In this document: in pieces, positions 44,234-55,291 of the stretch
Numbering within the stretch: position 1 is the stretch's first letter
How the letters are laid out: every line of letters starts with the position of its first letter
Assembly (NCBI RefSeq): GCF_001684335.1
Contig: NZ_LOIC01000061.1
Span: 89,821-153,820 of the forward strand
Length of the DNA stretch: 64,000 nucleotides
Direction of reading: 5' to 3'
From: Photorhabdus namnaonensis
GTDB lineage: Bacteria > Pseudomonadota > Gammaproteobacteria > Enterobacterales > Enterobacteriaceae
Made by a program: the position numbers and the translations under genes
Notes under the pieces: model-generated
What the model was told of the DNA's origin: nothing
Database searches by the model: none
What the model saw: the letters and a program-made list of their open reading frames with translations, nothing else

Positions 44234-47200
44234 ATGGGGAAATCATCAAGTAGGAGTGCGGAATATTTCTTTACCGGGAATTATTTCGCTGATGACAATG
44301 ATAATGACATTGATGCCATTGGCTTTGGTGGCTATATTTATGCCCGCGGAGGAAATGACCATATTGCTCTGGGGTCGATTGCCGCCAAAGTTTATACCGG
44401 TACAGGTAATGACACGGTAGTCGGTGGTGCGGCGTATTTATCCATTGTGGATTCCACAGGTAATCTGACAGTAAAAGGTGGTGCGGGTTACACCGATATT
44501 GATAAAAATGGTGATGGTGATATTTCGTTTTTTGGCGCCGCGGGTGGCGTTGTGATGGATCACACCGGTCATCACGGTGATTTGGATTTTACCGGTGCGG
44601 CGATTTATAACGAAATGAACCGTGACGGTTTAACGGGTGATATGAGTTTCAGTGGCTCCGGCGGCTACAATAAATTATGGCATGGAGCCAATCAGGGCGA
44701 TTTATTCTTTGATGGTGCTGGAGCGGGTAACAAAATTGACCGCACCTGGTATGACAATTACAACGGGAGCCGTGGCGATGTCACGTTTCATGGCTCAGGT
44801 GCCGCAAATAGTATTAGCTCGCGGACAGAGTTCGGTAATATTGTTTTTGAAGGTGCCGGGGTTGATAATCACATTGTACGTAAAGGTAAAGAAGGTGATA
44901 TTACCTTGAGTGGTGCGGGAGCATCGAACCGAATTAAACGTATTCGACAAAGGGAAGATATTTACGTACAAACCCGTGGTGATGTTTCTTTCGAGGGGGC
45001 GGGTGGTTATAACAAGATTTATTCTAATATTGCGCATGGCAATATCAATTTCTCCGGTGCCGGAGCTTATAACCAAATATCAAGAATAGGTGTCAATAAC
45101 AGTTTTCGTGATGAGACACTGGAATATGCTGAGGCTAAAGATGTTGTATTAACTACAGCGACGATGGGTGGAAGTTGGATTCAAGAAGCTCAGCCAGTGA
45201 CAGGTATTAAATCAACGACTGAACCTGATACTTATCTCTTTGCCTTTGCTGACAAAATGTATACGAAAATCAGCAAAATTCAGCTCCAAAATGATCCCGA
45301 AACCGGCAAGCTCAATTATTACGCCACCTCTTGGTATAAGGAGGGTAATCACCTCAATGGTCTAGCTTCAACGGAGATTTCTTCCGGTAATGGATTTGTC
45401 GATATCAACATCAATGATGCTTACCGACTTTTCAATTTAATGGTTGAACATCATCAGCCGGTGACTATTCATGCCGTGGAAGAGGGGTTATCTGAAAACG
45501 AGTGGATTATTTATGCGAGTGGGACAACGGTTAAAGCGGAAGATATCACGCTCTCTGATGCAAAGATGGGAGGGCATGCGATCTTTGCCAATTGTCAGAA
45601 GTTTGATGTTTCCGCGGTGAGATCGAACCGTCAACCGAATACTTATGTGTACGCTAAACATTTGGAATCATACACGAGAGTGGTGGTGGTTGAACTGGGA
45701 AATGATCCTATCACGCAGGAACTCAAATACTTTGTTAATGCGTGGTGCAAAGCGGGTGATCATACCGGCAATCTGGCTGATGAAGATATTTCATCCGCAA
45801 ACGGTTACCACTCGGTGAGTGCAGGTAGTTGTGTGTTAAGTCAGCTTCAATATAGCCTTAATGCAACGATGCGGTGTGGTTCTGATCGGTTGGCACATAC
45901 CGAAGAATACCGTCAGCAAGCACTGGTGAACTCATCTACTAACAGTGGTGACAGCTCCGGTGATATTCAATTCAATGGCGCTGGCGGCGGAAATGTTATT
46001 ACATCCAGTGTCACTTATGGCAATGTCAATTTTGAAGGTGTCGGCGCCGCGAACGTCATTGTGAAAAAGGGAGAAGAGGGTAAGTTGACATTCCGTGGCG
46101 CAGGTCTGGCAAATGTCGTTGTTCACCAAAGCCTGCGTGGAGATATGGATATTCATGCTGGTGGCGCGGCAAATGTTTTCATCCGTGTCGGAGATGGACG
46201 ATATTTGGCACATCTTCTGGCGGTTGGCAATATTTCAATCCACAACGGTAATGGCAATAGCCAGATTTTCATGCTAGGTGGTTACAACACGCACACGCAG
46301 ATAGGCAATGGTAGAGCGAGTTGGTTAGGTGCGGGCGGTTTTAATGTCATGACCCAAAAAGGAAATGGCAATGTCTCCTCGGTACTGGTGGGCGGTGCTA
46401 ATGTGCTCACTAAGCTCGGAGCGGGTGATTTGGTGTCCGGTATGCTCGGCGGGGCTAACATTATCACGCATATTAGTGATGGTGCTGAAATGTCGAATAC
46501 TAGGGCAATTGCCTTGGGTGGGGCCAATGTTCTTACCAAGAAAGGGCCGGGTAATGTGTTGGCAGTGATGGGCGGTGGTGCAAATGTTCTGACTCACATT
46601 GGTAACGGAAATACGACAGGTGTGATGCTCGGTGGCGCCAACATCCTGACAAAAATAGGCGACGGCGATACTACCGGCGCTCTGTTTGGGATAGGTAATG
46701 TACTTACCCATGTTGGTGGCGGTCAGACTTTGGGCGTGATGGGGGCGGCAGGCAATATTTTTACCCGAGTCGGGGATGGGACCGCGATTGCAGCCATGAT
46801 TGGTGCAGGCAATCTCTTTACTCATGTCGGTAAAGGTGATGTATGGGCGCTGATGGGAGGCGCGGTAAACATCTTTACTAAAGTGGGTGATGGTGATGCG
46901 TTGGCGCTGATGATAGCCGCAGGCAACGTATTTACCCACATTGGTGATGGGAGTAGTGTTGCCCTGATGCTGGCGAAAGGCAATATCGCGACTAAAGTGG
47001 GTAACGGCACGACGTTGGCGGCAATGATTGGTGGCGCCAATATTTTTACCCATATCGGAGATGGCAATACTTTTGCCGCCATGATCGGTGGCGCCAATGT
47101 GTTGACTAAGATTGGTAATGATCTGACAACTGCCTTGATGATAGGTAAAGCTAATATCTATTCCCATGTGGGTAATGGCTCCAGTATTGGCTTGTTTGCC

Positions 47201-50200
47201 GGTGAACTGAACGTGATGACTAAAATCGGCGATGGTACAACGCTAGCGGCAATGTTTGGTCAGGCTAATATCATGACCCATGTCGGCAATGGCTTAACCG
47301 GTGTTTTGGCGTTAGGAGAAGCGAATATTGTCACCAAAACCGGTAATGATTTTATGGGGGTGGTTGCAGGGGCGAAAGCTAATGTTATTACTCATGTAGG
47401 CAATTCGATGACCGCTGGCGTACTGCTTGGCGACGGTAATATTCTGACCAAAGTGGGAGAGGGGACGACCGTTGGTTTGCTTGTGTCGAATGTGGGGAAT
47501 GTCATGACCCATGTTGGTCATGGCACAACAGTGGGATTTGCTAAAGGTAAAGCCAATATCATTACCAAAGTGGGGAATGGCGCCGGTATCAATGCGGTTT
47601 GGGGTGAAGCTAATATCTTGACGCAAAAGGGGCATGGTGATCGTTATAACTTCGCGAAAGGTAAAGCGAACATCATAACCAAAGTGGGTGATGGACAAGA
47701 AGTGACGATCGTTCAGGGTGATGCCAATATTATCACTCATGTTGGTCACGGTGATGATTACACCGGCGCTTGGGGTAAAGCTAACGTCATTACCAAGGTC
47801 GGTAATGGGCGCAATGTGGTGCTTGCCAAAGGTGAGGCTAATATTGTGACTCAGGTGGGTAACGGTGACAGTTTTAATGCCTTGTGGAGTAAAGGAAATA
47901 TTGTCACCAAAGCGGGTGATGGCATGCAAGTTACCGCGGCAAAAGGCAAAGCGAATATCACCACCACCGTGGGAAATGGCTTAAATGTAACGGCGACGCA
48001 TGGCGACCTGAATGTGAATACCAAAGTGGGTGAGGGTGTTTCCGTTAACGTGGCATGGGGTAATTTCAATGTTAATACTAAAGTTGGAAATGGCCTGAAT
48101 GTTGCGGTGATGAAAGGTAAAAATAACGCCAATATTCATATTGGTGATGGTCTGGGGGTGAATGCCTCTTATGCACGTAATAACGTTGCGATTAAGATCG
48201 GTAACGGTGATTTCTATAGTTTCTCTGTTGCAGAAAGCAATACGCAAAGCAACAAACTCTCTTCCTTCTTTGAACATATCAAACAGACAGCATTAGGTGT
48301 GGGGGGCAGTCAGGCGATCAATTATCTGGTTGAGGGCGGTGAGGCTAGTACATCTGGGACACATAAAGGCAGAGGGGCGATTAATTTAGCCGAAGTTTCT
48401 GCTATTGATGGTTTTAAGATGGATGAAATCGCAACGGTAAATTCAGATTTAAGCAGCCACCTACATGGTTCTATAACAGCGATCGAAACGCCTGAGCTCG
48501 AAAATATCCATCATTCATTGAACATTGATAAAAGCGATGCGCCGGAACAGAGAGCTAATCTGATCATCAATGGTAATTTTGAACAAGGTAATTACGGTTG
48601 GTTGGCAACCAATGGTATTGAAGCATATCACTCAGCTGGTGCTTACGGTCTTGATAACGAGGGGCATGGAGAGCGGGTTAGTGAGCTTGATGCGGATAGA
48701 AACACCGCGATTTATCAGGACTTACAAAACTTGTTCGAGGGAGAAGTTATTTCACTGAATTTTGATTTTGCCAATCGTCATAATACTTATCTTACCAACA
48801 ATGGCATGGAAGTTTTTTGGAACGGGGAACAGGTATTCTCAACTTCTGGAGATGCCGCTGGATGGCAAAACAAAACGCTGGAGTTGACAGCGAAAGCCGG
48901 TAGTAACCAAATTGCATTTAAAGGTACAGGTTTAAATGATGGCGTAGGTTATGTTCTCGATAATATTGTTGCGAAATCTGAAAGCTCACGACCAGCTAAG
49001 GCGGTTATCGAACAGGTAAAACAGGATAAAGCGGCGCAAAATGCGTTAAACGATAAAGATAAAGCTGAAGAAAATCGCCGCATCTTGGAACAAGAGAAAG
49101 AGCAGCAACTGGCAGCAATTGCAGGCGCACGGTCTCAATTGGAATCAACGGATCAAGCAGCGCTAAACACCAATGGGCAAGCGCAGCGTGATGCGATAAA
49201 AGAAGAATCACAAGCAGTAACAGATGAACTACTCTCCATGACTCAAGGTCTGGATGCATTGAATGACTTTGATAGTTACCAAGGTAAATCAGGTGATCAA
49301 TGGCGTAACCAATTTGCTGCCGGATTTTTGAACCATGTTCAGAGTAAATTGGATAACACTAAAACTGATGCACAGAGAGCGTTGGTTAATGTGCGGCAAA
49401 ATATTAGCGATGACCAACAGAAGGCGAAAAAAGCGATTGCACAATCGGAGGCAGGTATAGCGAAAAGTGAGCAGCATCGTATTGGCGTGCAACAAGATAT
49501 GATAGACGCTCATAAAAAAGTGGAATTGAGAGAAAAAGAGGCCCTGTTACAACAGCGGCAAGCAGAAAGAGCAAAAAGTAATGCCAGTGTTGCTTATCTA
49601 GAGGCGGAAAATCGAGGCAAACGTGATATTGCTGTGGCTGAGGAGAAAGTGGTTCAGGCACAAACCGATGCGAAGAGCGCGAAGCAGAGTGACAATGTTA
49701 AGCCACAGCGAATAGGCGCGCTTGGCAGTGGTTTGCCGGGAGAGGCTTATCAGTCCACGGCTATGCCTGAAACCAGCAGCCATGTTAACCCTGAGTTTGT
49801 CGCACAGGCAGATGGACGATTCAGTGCAGGATTGATAGAAGAAGATCTGACTATACTGAAAGATGCAGAAAACATGATTAATCGGTTGCAGGTTAATAAT
49901 CAATCTCCGTTGGATAAAAATCTGCTAACAACATCTTCTCAACATCGTGGGGTAATAAAAGGAGACGTTTTTCAAAAAATTGATAACAAAATTTTTGACT
50001 TCATAGCACATGGAAAAGAGCTGGAAGCTTATTCATTCCATTTTAGCCAGGATGGCAATTTGTTAGAAAGACTGGGTAAAGTTATCCCGGAAATTGGCAG
50101 TGTGCTCTTGACTAAAGGAGATACCGCCGAGTCTAAAAAACTCATGAAAGGATTGTGTTTCGCTTTATCTGCCCGTTACTTAATGGAAGAGCGAGTACAT

Positions 50201-53200
50201 GGCTCAGGGGGTGGTAAAGCTTATATGTTGTGGTTGAAGGACACTGTTAAAGCCTATAACGACAAATCAGTCAATAAGAAAACCGACATTAACGCCATTG
50301 AATCCGCTTTGCTGACTCAATATCGCCGTCAAAATATTGGGGTGGTTATTGAAGATTTATTATCGATGCAATACAGCCAATTTATGGATGACTCTACTCT
50401 TGAAGCCTATAAAAAAGCGAATGCTGCCTATGGCGGCAAATTGAAAGCTAACGGATTGGCCGGGCCGAACATTAATCATGCACTGAATTACTCTGCGGAA
50501 GGCTATGAATCCGTCATGGATAAGCTGCGTCATGTAAGAAGATCGACTTATATGACATTCATGTCGGAAGAACATGCCATGTCCGTTGTGGTGCATAGAA
50601 AAATCAATCAAACAGTTTGGTCATTTTATGATCCTAACTATGGTGGCAAATCGTTTGCTAACTATAACGATTTCCGCCGTTTTATGGATACGTTCCATAA
50701 AGGATTTATAACGAGTTATAAATTTCAGGCAAGTAAAGAATCCAACCAAAGCTTTTATGTTCAATTTAATAAATTTGAAGAGGGAACCATTGCGAGATAT
50801 GACGGTGTTTGGAAAACGTCACGTGATGGTGAACAAAACTACGTATTGCGCGCATTGAAAGAGCAAGGCAAGGTATTTAACTTAGGTTCAAATATCACTG
50901 GGCGTGTAGTTGATTATCGAGAAGGTGATATCACCTTGGAAGTGGCAGTTCAGCAAGGTAAACAAACTAAGAAGGTTTTGGTTGACATTGAGAGCGACAA
51001 CTTTAAACAAGCGGCCAGCTTTGTACAGTCGAATATCGATAAAGTCCTCTCTTATCCGGCAGCAAATCGATTGATACTTAAAGTGCCGGTTGATAGTGAT
51101 GCGGCGAGTCCGTTACTGGAAAAATTGTCATCAAGTGACATCATCAAAAACAAAGATGCGGGAACGTGGGAGCCGGTGGCTGTCACACCACAAACCGATG
51201 ATCGCGCAACGCGTTTTAATGGTCAGATCATTATTCAACTGGAAGATGATCCGGTCGTTGCCAAAGCAGCAGCCAATCTGGCCGGTAAACACCCAGATTC
51301 CAGCGTGGTGGCGCAGCTCGATGCTGATGGTAAATATCGTATCGTTTATGGAGATACTGCCAGATTATCCGGTAAGTTACGTTGGCAAATTGTCGGTCAT
51401 GGCCGTGATACATCGGAGCAAAATAACATTCGCTTGAGTGGTTACACTGCCGATCAACTTGTTGTGAGACTAAAGCAGTTTAATCACGACCTTAAACCAG
51501 CGGGTAAACCTGGGCATATCAGCATCGTGGGTTGTTCTTTGATCAGTGATGACAAGCGGGACGGTTTTGCCCATCGTTTTATTACAGAGTTAGACAAACA
51601 AGGTATTCGCAGTAATGTTTCCGCCCGCCGTAGCGAAGTGGCGATTGATGCGACAGGCCGTAAATTTACCCGTGATACCAATAACCAATGGGTTAATAAC
51701 TTACCTGATAACAAAGTTGTATTCGAATGGAATAAACAGGGTGAATTGACGACCAGTACAGAAAGGGTTATTCGCGGTATTGCTGAAAGTGACATCACCC
51801 TTTCCAAGGTGGGATACACTGGGGATGATGCGGTGACGAGAGGGGCGGTTGCAGATTATCGTCGTCCTTTTACCATGCCAAAGAAACGTGAAAATACTAT
51901 TCAGATTGACTCCAACGATAAATCGAATAATCAGCTTAGTTACTCTGGCAACATTCAGGTTAATGTAGGTGAAGGGGAGTTTACCGCCCTCAATTGGGGA
52001 ACATCAAATGTCGGTATTAAAGTGGGTAGTGGTGGCTTTAAATCACTGGCCTTCGGTGACAATAATGTGATGGTCCATATCGGTGACGGAGACAGCAAAC
52101 ACAGCTTCGATATCAATGGTTACCAAGCGTTTGAAGGGGCGCAGATGTTTATCGGTAATCGTAACGTTAGCTTCAATCAGGGCAGCAGTAATGACTTGAT
52201 TGTGATGATGGATAAATCCATTCCAACGCCGCCGCTGGTTAACCCGTTTGATGGTGTGGCGCATGTTGCCGGCGTGCTACAAGGTATTGCTTACTCTGGC
52301 AAAGGACAAAATTGGTTAATCGCGCAAGATCAGCAGTGGACCATCGCCGGTGCGAACAAGTTTGTGCAAGATATGTCTCGTTTGGATCAAACCAGCAGTG
52401 TGAACTACAAGACGTTGGTTGAGCTGGATTCACAGCATGAACGCAGTAGTCGCGGCTTGAATCGAGATATTGAAGCGACGTTGAATAAAAAATATCATCA
52501 ATGGCTAAGCAGTAATGTGACTGGCATGGGCGCAATGAGCCGCGCAAATAAATTCCGTCAGGCTAATGAGAAGCTGGCTTTTAACTTTGCCGTCGGTGGT
52601 CAAGGAGCAGATATCCAGGTGACAGCCGGTAACTGGAATTTTATGTTTGGCGACCATATCCAATCGATTATGGATACCAACCTAGGTTCGTTGTTTGGTC
52701 TGATGACTCAGCAATATTCGGCAACGGGTATGGCGAAGACCACTTTTACCTATCATCCGCAAGACTTACCGCGTCAGCTTAAGAATAAGCTGCTTGGCCG
52801 ATTAGCAAGTGTAAACGCGGAGACTACCTTAGCGGATATCTTTGGTGTGAATTACACCGCGGAAGGTCAAATTGTTTCCCGTACAGGAGAACCGGTTGAT
52901 AGCGAAGCGATTCTGCAAGAGATGCTGGCAGTGATTGGAGAATTTAGCGGGGATCAACTGAAAGCTTTTACTAATCCAGAGAAGTTGCTTGATGGTTTGA
53001 AAGCGGGCATTGATATGGGCGAGGATGGCGTCAGATCATTTGCGGAAAGTCATGGCCTGCAAGAGAAAGCGTCTGATGGAAATCGTGAACCGGAATCTCC
53101 AGTGAGCGTCGATAGAAAGCGTGCTCAGACCGATGATGATAAAGCCAAATCTGCATTTGGTTTTAATTCACTGAATTTGCCTAATCTGTTTGCGACGATG

Positions 53201-54433
53201 TTCAGTAAAGATAAGCAAACAGAAATGAAGTCCTTAATCACGCATTTGAAAGAAAACTTGACGGTTGATTTGCTTAATATGGAGGAAAAGACGTTTGATT
53301 TCCTGCGTAACAGCGGTCATTTGCATGACGATGGCGATATCCATATATCGTTGGGAAACTATAACTTCAATTGGGGTGGCGACGGTAAAGATCTTGGCGC
53401 TTATCTGGGAGATAACAACAACTTCTGGGGTGGCCGCGGTGATGATGTTTATTATTCAATGGGTACTTCCAACATCTTTACCGGCGGTGAAGGAGATGAT
53501 CTGGGCGTCCTGATGGGACGTGAAAACTGGATGTTTGGCGGTAATGGAGATGATACCGCGGTGATGGCCGGGCGTATTAACTATGTGTTTATGGGGGAAG
53601 GCGATGATCAGGCGTTTGTCTTTGGTGAAGGCGGCTTTATTGATGCAGGTAACGGACAGGATTACGTCACCATCTCCGGCAATTATAACCGGGTAGATAG
53701 CGGTGAAGGTCAGGATTACGTTGTCGCCATCGGCAATAATAACCAGATTGAATTGGGTGAAGGTCATGATTTTGCCAGAGTATTTGGCAATAACAGCCGG
53801 ATCGACGGCTATTCCGGCAATGATGCGATTAAACTGATGGGCTACCATGCGGTAATCAACGGTGGGGAAGGTGACGATCACTTAATAGCTGCGGCGATTT
53901 CGAAGTTCAGTGAGTTTGATGGCGGTGAAGGTCAGGATTTGCTGGTGCTTGGCGGGTACCAGAATCGCTTCCAGGGTGGTTTGGGGGTAGACAGTTTTGT
54001 GGTTGGCGGAGAGGTGATTGATACGTCAGTCAATGATATCAGCGCGGAAGACATGATATTGCTTAATGGTGTTGACTGGCGAAACCTGTGGTTGCAGCGC
54101 AGCGGATATGATCTGGTGCTGTCAGTGAAGCGCCAAACTCAGGACAGCAGTGCTCAAGGGTTATTTGAATCAGTGGGTTCGGTTACCTTTGATGATTACT
54201 TTAATGGCAATCGTGCCAAATTGGTGACTCAGATAGGTGATAAGAACGCATTGGGGGAGCGTGAATTTACCGTACTGTCAGATAATGTGGTGGATTCTTT
54301 GATTCAGGCAATGAGTAGTTTCGCTCCGACAGTCGGCGATAATGGTTTTATTGAAAATCTGGACAGCCAGGCGAAGATGACTATCGCGACGGCATGGACG
54401 GATGTCACGATTGGCAAGGGGAAATTTGCCTAA
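44234..54433 (+). CDS. MARTX toxin 3 with YopT-like (C58) protease effector
   Basis: A 3400-residue MARTX toxin. The ATG at 44234 (MGKSSS) is chosen over a TTG two codons earlier because it aligns with the start of toxins 1 and 2 and has AAGGGA upstream. A and B repeats fill about residues 70-1340. One DUF642-like module (1443-1584) and a coiled coil (about 1595-1830, ending at GSGLPG) follow. The effector has the triad Cys1975, His2114 and Asp2133, with the same spacing as toxin 2. The autoprocessing protease uses His2389 and Cys2434. C repeats occupy about 3033-3258, and the C-terminus is nearly the same as in the other two. It is probably a tandem paralogue of toxin 2 separated by the inserted fic-amiF-Tc segment. 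An ERIC element lies in its leader. Confidence 0.95.
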   Translation: MGKSSSRSAEYFFTGNYFADDNDNDIDAIGFGGYIYARGGNDHIALGSIAAKVYTGTGNDTVVGGAAYLSIVDSTGNLTVKGGAGYTDIDKNGDGDISFFGAAGGVVMDHTGHHGDLDFTGAAIYNEMNRDGLTGDMSFSGSGGYNKLWHGANQGDLFFDGAGAGNKIDRTWYDNYNGSRGDVTFHGSGAANSISSRTEFGNIVFEGAGVDNHIVRKGKEGDITLSGAGASNRIKRIRQREDIYVQTRGDVSFEGAGGYNKIYSNIAHGNINFSGAGAYNQISRIGVNNSFRDETLEYAEAKDVVLTTATMGGSWIQEAQPVTGIKSTTEPDTYLFAFADKMYTKISKIQLQNDPETGKLNYYATSWYKEGNHLNGLASTEISSGNGFVDININDAYRLFNLMVEHHQPVTIHAVEEGLSENEWIIYASGTTVKAEDITLSDAKMGGHAIFANCQKFDVSAVRSNRQPNTYVYAKHLESYTRVVVVELGNDPITQELKYFVNAWCKAGDHTGNLADEDISSANGYHSVSAGSCVLSQLQYSLNATMRCGSDRLAHTEEYRQQALVNSSTNSGDSSGDIQFNGAGGGNVITSSVTYGNVNFEGVGAANVIVKKGEEGKLTFRGAGLANVVVHQSLRGDMDIHAGGAANVFIRVGDGRYLAHLLAVGNISIHNGNGNSQIFMLGGYNTHTQIGNGRASWLGAGGFNVMTQKGNGNVSSVLVGGANVLTKLGAGDLVSGMLGGANIITHISDGAEMSNTRAIALGGANVLTKKGPGNVLAVMGGGANVLTHIGNGNTTGVMLGGANILTKIGDGDTTGALFGIGNVLTHVGGGQTLGVMGAAGNIFTRVGDGTAIAAMIGAGNLFTHVGKGDVWALMGGAVNIFTKVGDGDALALMIAAGNVFTHIGDGSSVALMLAKGNIATKVGNGTTLAAMIGGANIFTHIGDGNTFAAMIGGANVLTKIGNDLTTALMIGKANIYSHVGNGSSIGLFAGELNVMTKIGDGTTLAAMFGQANIMTHVGNGLTGVLALGEANIVTKTGNDFMGVVAGAKANVITHVGNSMTAGVLLGDGNILTKVGEGTTVGLLVSNVGNVMTHVGHGTTVGFAKGKANIITKVGNGAGINAVWGEANILTQKGHGDRYNFAKGKANIITKVGDGQEVTIVQGDANIITHVGHGDDYTGAWGKANVITKVGNGRNVVLAKGEANIVTQVGNGDSFNALWSKGNIVTKAGDGMQVTAAKGKANITTTVGNGLNVTATHGDLNVNTKVGEGVSVNVAWGNFNVNTKVGNGLNVAVMKGKNNANIHIGDGLGVNASYARNNVAIKIGNGDFYSFSVAESNTQSNKLSSFFEHIKQTALGVGGSQAINYLVEGGEASTSGTHKGRGAINLAEVSAIDGFKMDEIATVNSDLSSHLHGSITAIETPELENIHHSLNIDKSDAPEQRANLIINGNFEQGNYGWLATNGIEAYHSAGAYGLDNEGHGERVSELDADRNTAIYQDLQNLFEGEVISLNFDFANRHNTYLTNNGMEVFWNGEQVFSTSGDAAGWQNKTLELTAKAGSNQIAFKGTGLNDGVGYVLDNIVAKSESSRPAKAVIEQVKQDKAAQNALNDKDKAEENRRILEQEKEQQLAAIAGARSQLESTDQAALNTNGQAQRDAIKEESQAVTDELLSMTQGLDALNDFDSYQGKSGDQWRNQFAAGFLNHVQSKLDNTKTDAQRALVNVRQNISDDQQKAKKAIAQSEAGIAKSEQHRIGVQQDMIDAHKKVELREKEALLQQRQAERAKSNASVAYLEAENRGKRDIAVAEEKVVQAQTDAKSAKQSDNVKPQRIGALGSGLPGEAYQSTAMPETSSHVNPEFVAQADGRFSAGLIEEDLTILKDAENMINRLQVNNQSPLDKNLLTTSSQHRGVIKGDVFQKIDNKIFDFIAHGKELEAYSFHFSQDGNLLERLGKVIPEIGSVLLTKGDTAESKKLMKGLCFALSARYLMEERVHGSGGGKAYMLWLKDTVKAYNDKSVNKKTDINAIESALLTQYRRQNIGVVIEDLLSMQYSQFMDDSTLEAYKKANAAYGGKLKANGLAGPNINHALNYSAEGYESVMDKLRHVRRSTYMTFMSEEHAMSVVVHRKINQTVWSFYDPNYGGKSFANYNDFRRFMDTFHKGFITSYKFQASKESNQSFYVQFNKFEEGTIARYDGVWKTSRDGEQNYVLRALKEQGKVFNLGSNITGRVVDYREGDITLEVAVQQGKQTKKVLVDIESDNFKQAASFVQSNIDKVLSYPAANRLILKVPVDSDAASPLLEKLSSSDIIKNKDAGTWEPVAVTPQTDDRATRFNGQIIIQLEDDPVVAKAAANLAGKHPDSSVVAQLDADGKYRIVYGDTARLSGKLRWQIVGHGRDTSEQNNIRLSGYTADQLVVRLKQFNHDLKPAGKPGHISIVGCSLISDDKRDGFAHRFITELDKQGIRSNVSARRSEVAIDATGRKFTRDTNNQWVNNLPDNKVVFEWNKQGELTTSTERVIRGIAESDITLSKVGYTGDDAVTRGAVADYRRPFTMPKKRENTIQIDSNDKSNNQLSYSGNIQVNVGEGEFTALNWGTSNVGIKVGSGGFKSLAFGDNNVMVHIGDGDSKHSFDINGYQAFEGAQMFIGNRNVSFNQGSSNDLIVMMDKSIPTPPLVNPFDGVAHVAGVLQGIAYSGKGQNWLIAQDQQWTIAGANKFVQDMSRLDQTSSVNYKTLVELDSQHERSSRGLNRDIEATLNKKYHQWLSSNVTGMGAMSRANKFRQANEKLAFNFAVGGQGADIQVTAGNWNFMFGDHIQSIMDTNLGSLFGLMTQQYSATGMAKTTFTYHPQDLPRQLKNKLLGRLASVNAETTLADIFGVNYTAEGQIVSRTGEPVDSEAILQEMLAVIGEFSGDQLKAFTNPEKLLDGLKAGIDMGEDGVRSFAESHGLQEKASDGNREPESPVSVDRKRAQTDDDKAKSAFGFNSLNLPNLFATMFSKDKQTEMKSLITHLKENLTVDLLNMEEKTFDFLRNSGHLHDDGDIHISLGNYNFNWGGDGKDLGAYLGDNNNFWGGRGDDVYYSMGTSNIFTGGEGDDLGVLMGRENWMFGGNGDDTAVMAGRINYVFMGEGDDQAFVFGEGGFIDAGNGQDYVTISGNYNRVDSGEGQDYVVAIGNNNQIELGEGHDFARVFGNNSRIDGYSGNDAIKLMGYHAVINGGEGDDHLIAAAISKFSEFDGGEGQDLLVLGGYQNRFQGGLGVDSFVVGGEVIDTSVNDISAEDMILLNGVDWRNLWLQRSGYDLVLSVKRQTQDSSAQGLFESVGSVTFDDYFNGNRAKLVTQIGDKNALGEREFTVLSDNVVDSLIQAMSSFAPTVGDNGFIENLDSQAKMTIATAWTDVTIGKGKFA

Positions 54434-54450
54434 TTAACTTCCTGATAATC

Positions 54451-54479
54451 AAGTGGCTCAAGATAAATGAGCCACTTTT
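54451..54479 (+). terminator. Terminator of MARTX 3
   Basis: AAGTGGCTCA and TGAGCCACTT form a 10-bp stem with a 7-nt loop and a short T-tail. Position matches the terminators of MARTX 1 and 2, but the sequence has diverged. Confidence 0.82.
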
Positions 54480-54499
54480 ATGACTAATTGACCGGTTTC

Positions 54500-55291
54500 C
54501 TACGTTAATTCCGTATCGGTATTAAGAAAGCGATGAATTGCTTTTAAAACCGCGTCTGGTTTTTCTGCGTGAACCCAGTGGCCGCAACCGGCGACTACCC
54601 AAGCTTTAGCCTGTGGAAATTGTCTGGCGATATCGTGCCGATATTCTTCCTGAATATAAGGGGAGAGGCCGCCGCGAATAAATAAAGCGGGATGAGGCCA
54701 TGTAGGGATCTCTTGCCAGCCAATGATCTTTTCATACTGGTTAATTAATACCGGTAAATTGAATTTCCATTCCCCCTGATGGAATGATTTCAGTAAAAAC
54801 TGAATGACACCTTCTTCCTGAATATTTTCTCGCATCATCTTAGCGGCGTCTTGGCGGGTTTTGACTCCGGCTTCTGTCACTTTATTCAGTGCGGTAAAAA
54901 TCTGGTCGTGACGGCGAACCTGATAAGCAACGGGTGCTATATCAATAAGAACAATTTTTTCTATCCGTTCTGGCGCTAGTGCGGTCATTGCCATCGCGAT
55001 CTTACCGCCCATTGAATGACCGATAATAATGGCGGATTGAATTTGCAGATGATCCAGTAGGGAAATAACATCTTGTGCCATATCGTGGTAATCCATGTTA
55101 TTTGCCCGTGGAGATAAACCGTGATTGCGTACATCGATTTGAATGACGGGGTAGTATTGCTGCAAATCACGAGCCAAAACCCCAAGATTATTGAGATCGC
55201 CGAATAACCCGTGGATGAATACCACAGGGGTAGAAGAGAGCGGATTTTCCGGTATCTGCATATGGTAATTTAACGGGCTGTCTAATTTCAT
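54500..55291 (-). CDS. ybfF: Alpha/beta hydrolase, YbfF-type esterase
   Basis: A 263-residue cytoplasmic alpha/beta hydrolase. The oxyanion region HGLFGD is at residues 27-32, the nucleophile elbow GHSMGG places Ser93, and GCGHWVH supplies His238. YbfF hydrolyses short acyl esters and acyl-CoA-type substrates in vitro in E. coli. Length fits the family (254 in E. coli). It stands alone and converges on MARTX 3, sharing the terminator region; the usual neighbour seqA is not in the window on this side. The ATG at 55291 is followed by the family-like MKLDSPLNYHMQ. This is the first gene of the conserved backbone after the toxin island. Confidence 0.9.
   Translation of the reverse strand: MKLDSPLNYHMQIPENPLSSTPVVFIHGLFGDLNNLGVLARDLQQYYPVIQIDVRNHGLSPRANNMDYHDMAQDVISLLDHLQIQSAIIIGHSMGGKIAMAMTALAPERIEKIVLIDIAPVAYQVRRHDQIFTALNKVTEAGVKTRQDAAKMMRENIQEEGVIQFLLKSFHQGEWKFNLPVLINQYEKIIGWQEIPTWPHPALFIRGGLSPYIQEEYRHDIARQFPQAKAWVVAGCGHWVHAEKPDAVLKAIHRFLNTDTELT

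Noticed and set aside
44043-44420. A 125-codon frame running through the ERIC element into MARTX 3.
   Set aside because: It is in a different frame from the toxin, its sequence is largely translated ERIC, and it lacks a ribosome site.
46325-47167. A 280-codon open frame on the minus strand inside MARTX 3, and many similar antisense frames inside all three toxins.
   Set aside because: They mirror the B repeats: a repeated sense sequence with few antisense stops gives long open frames of repeated composition. They lack ribosome sites and do not recur as conserved proteins.
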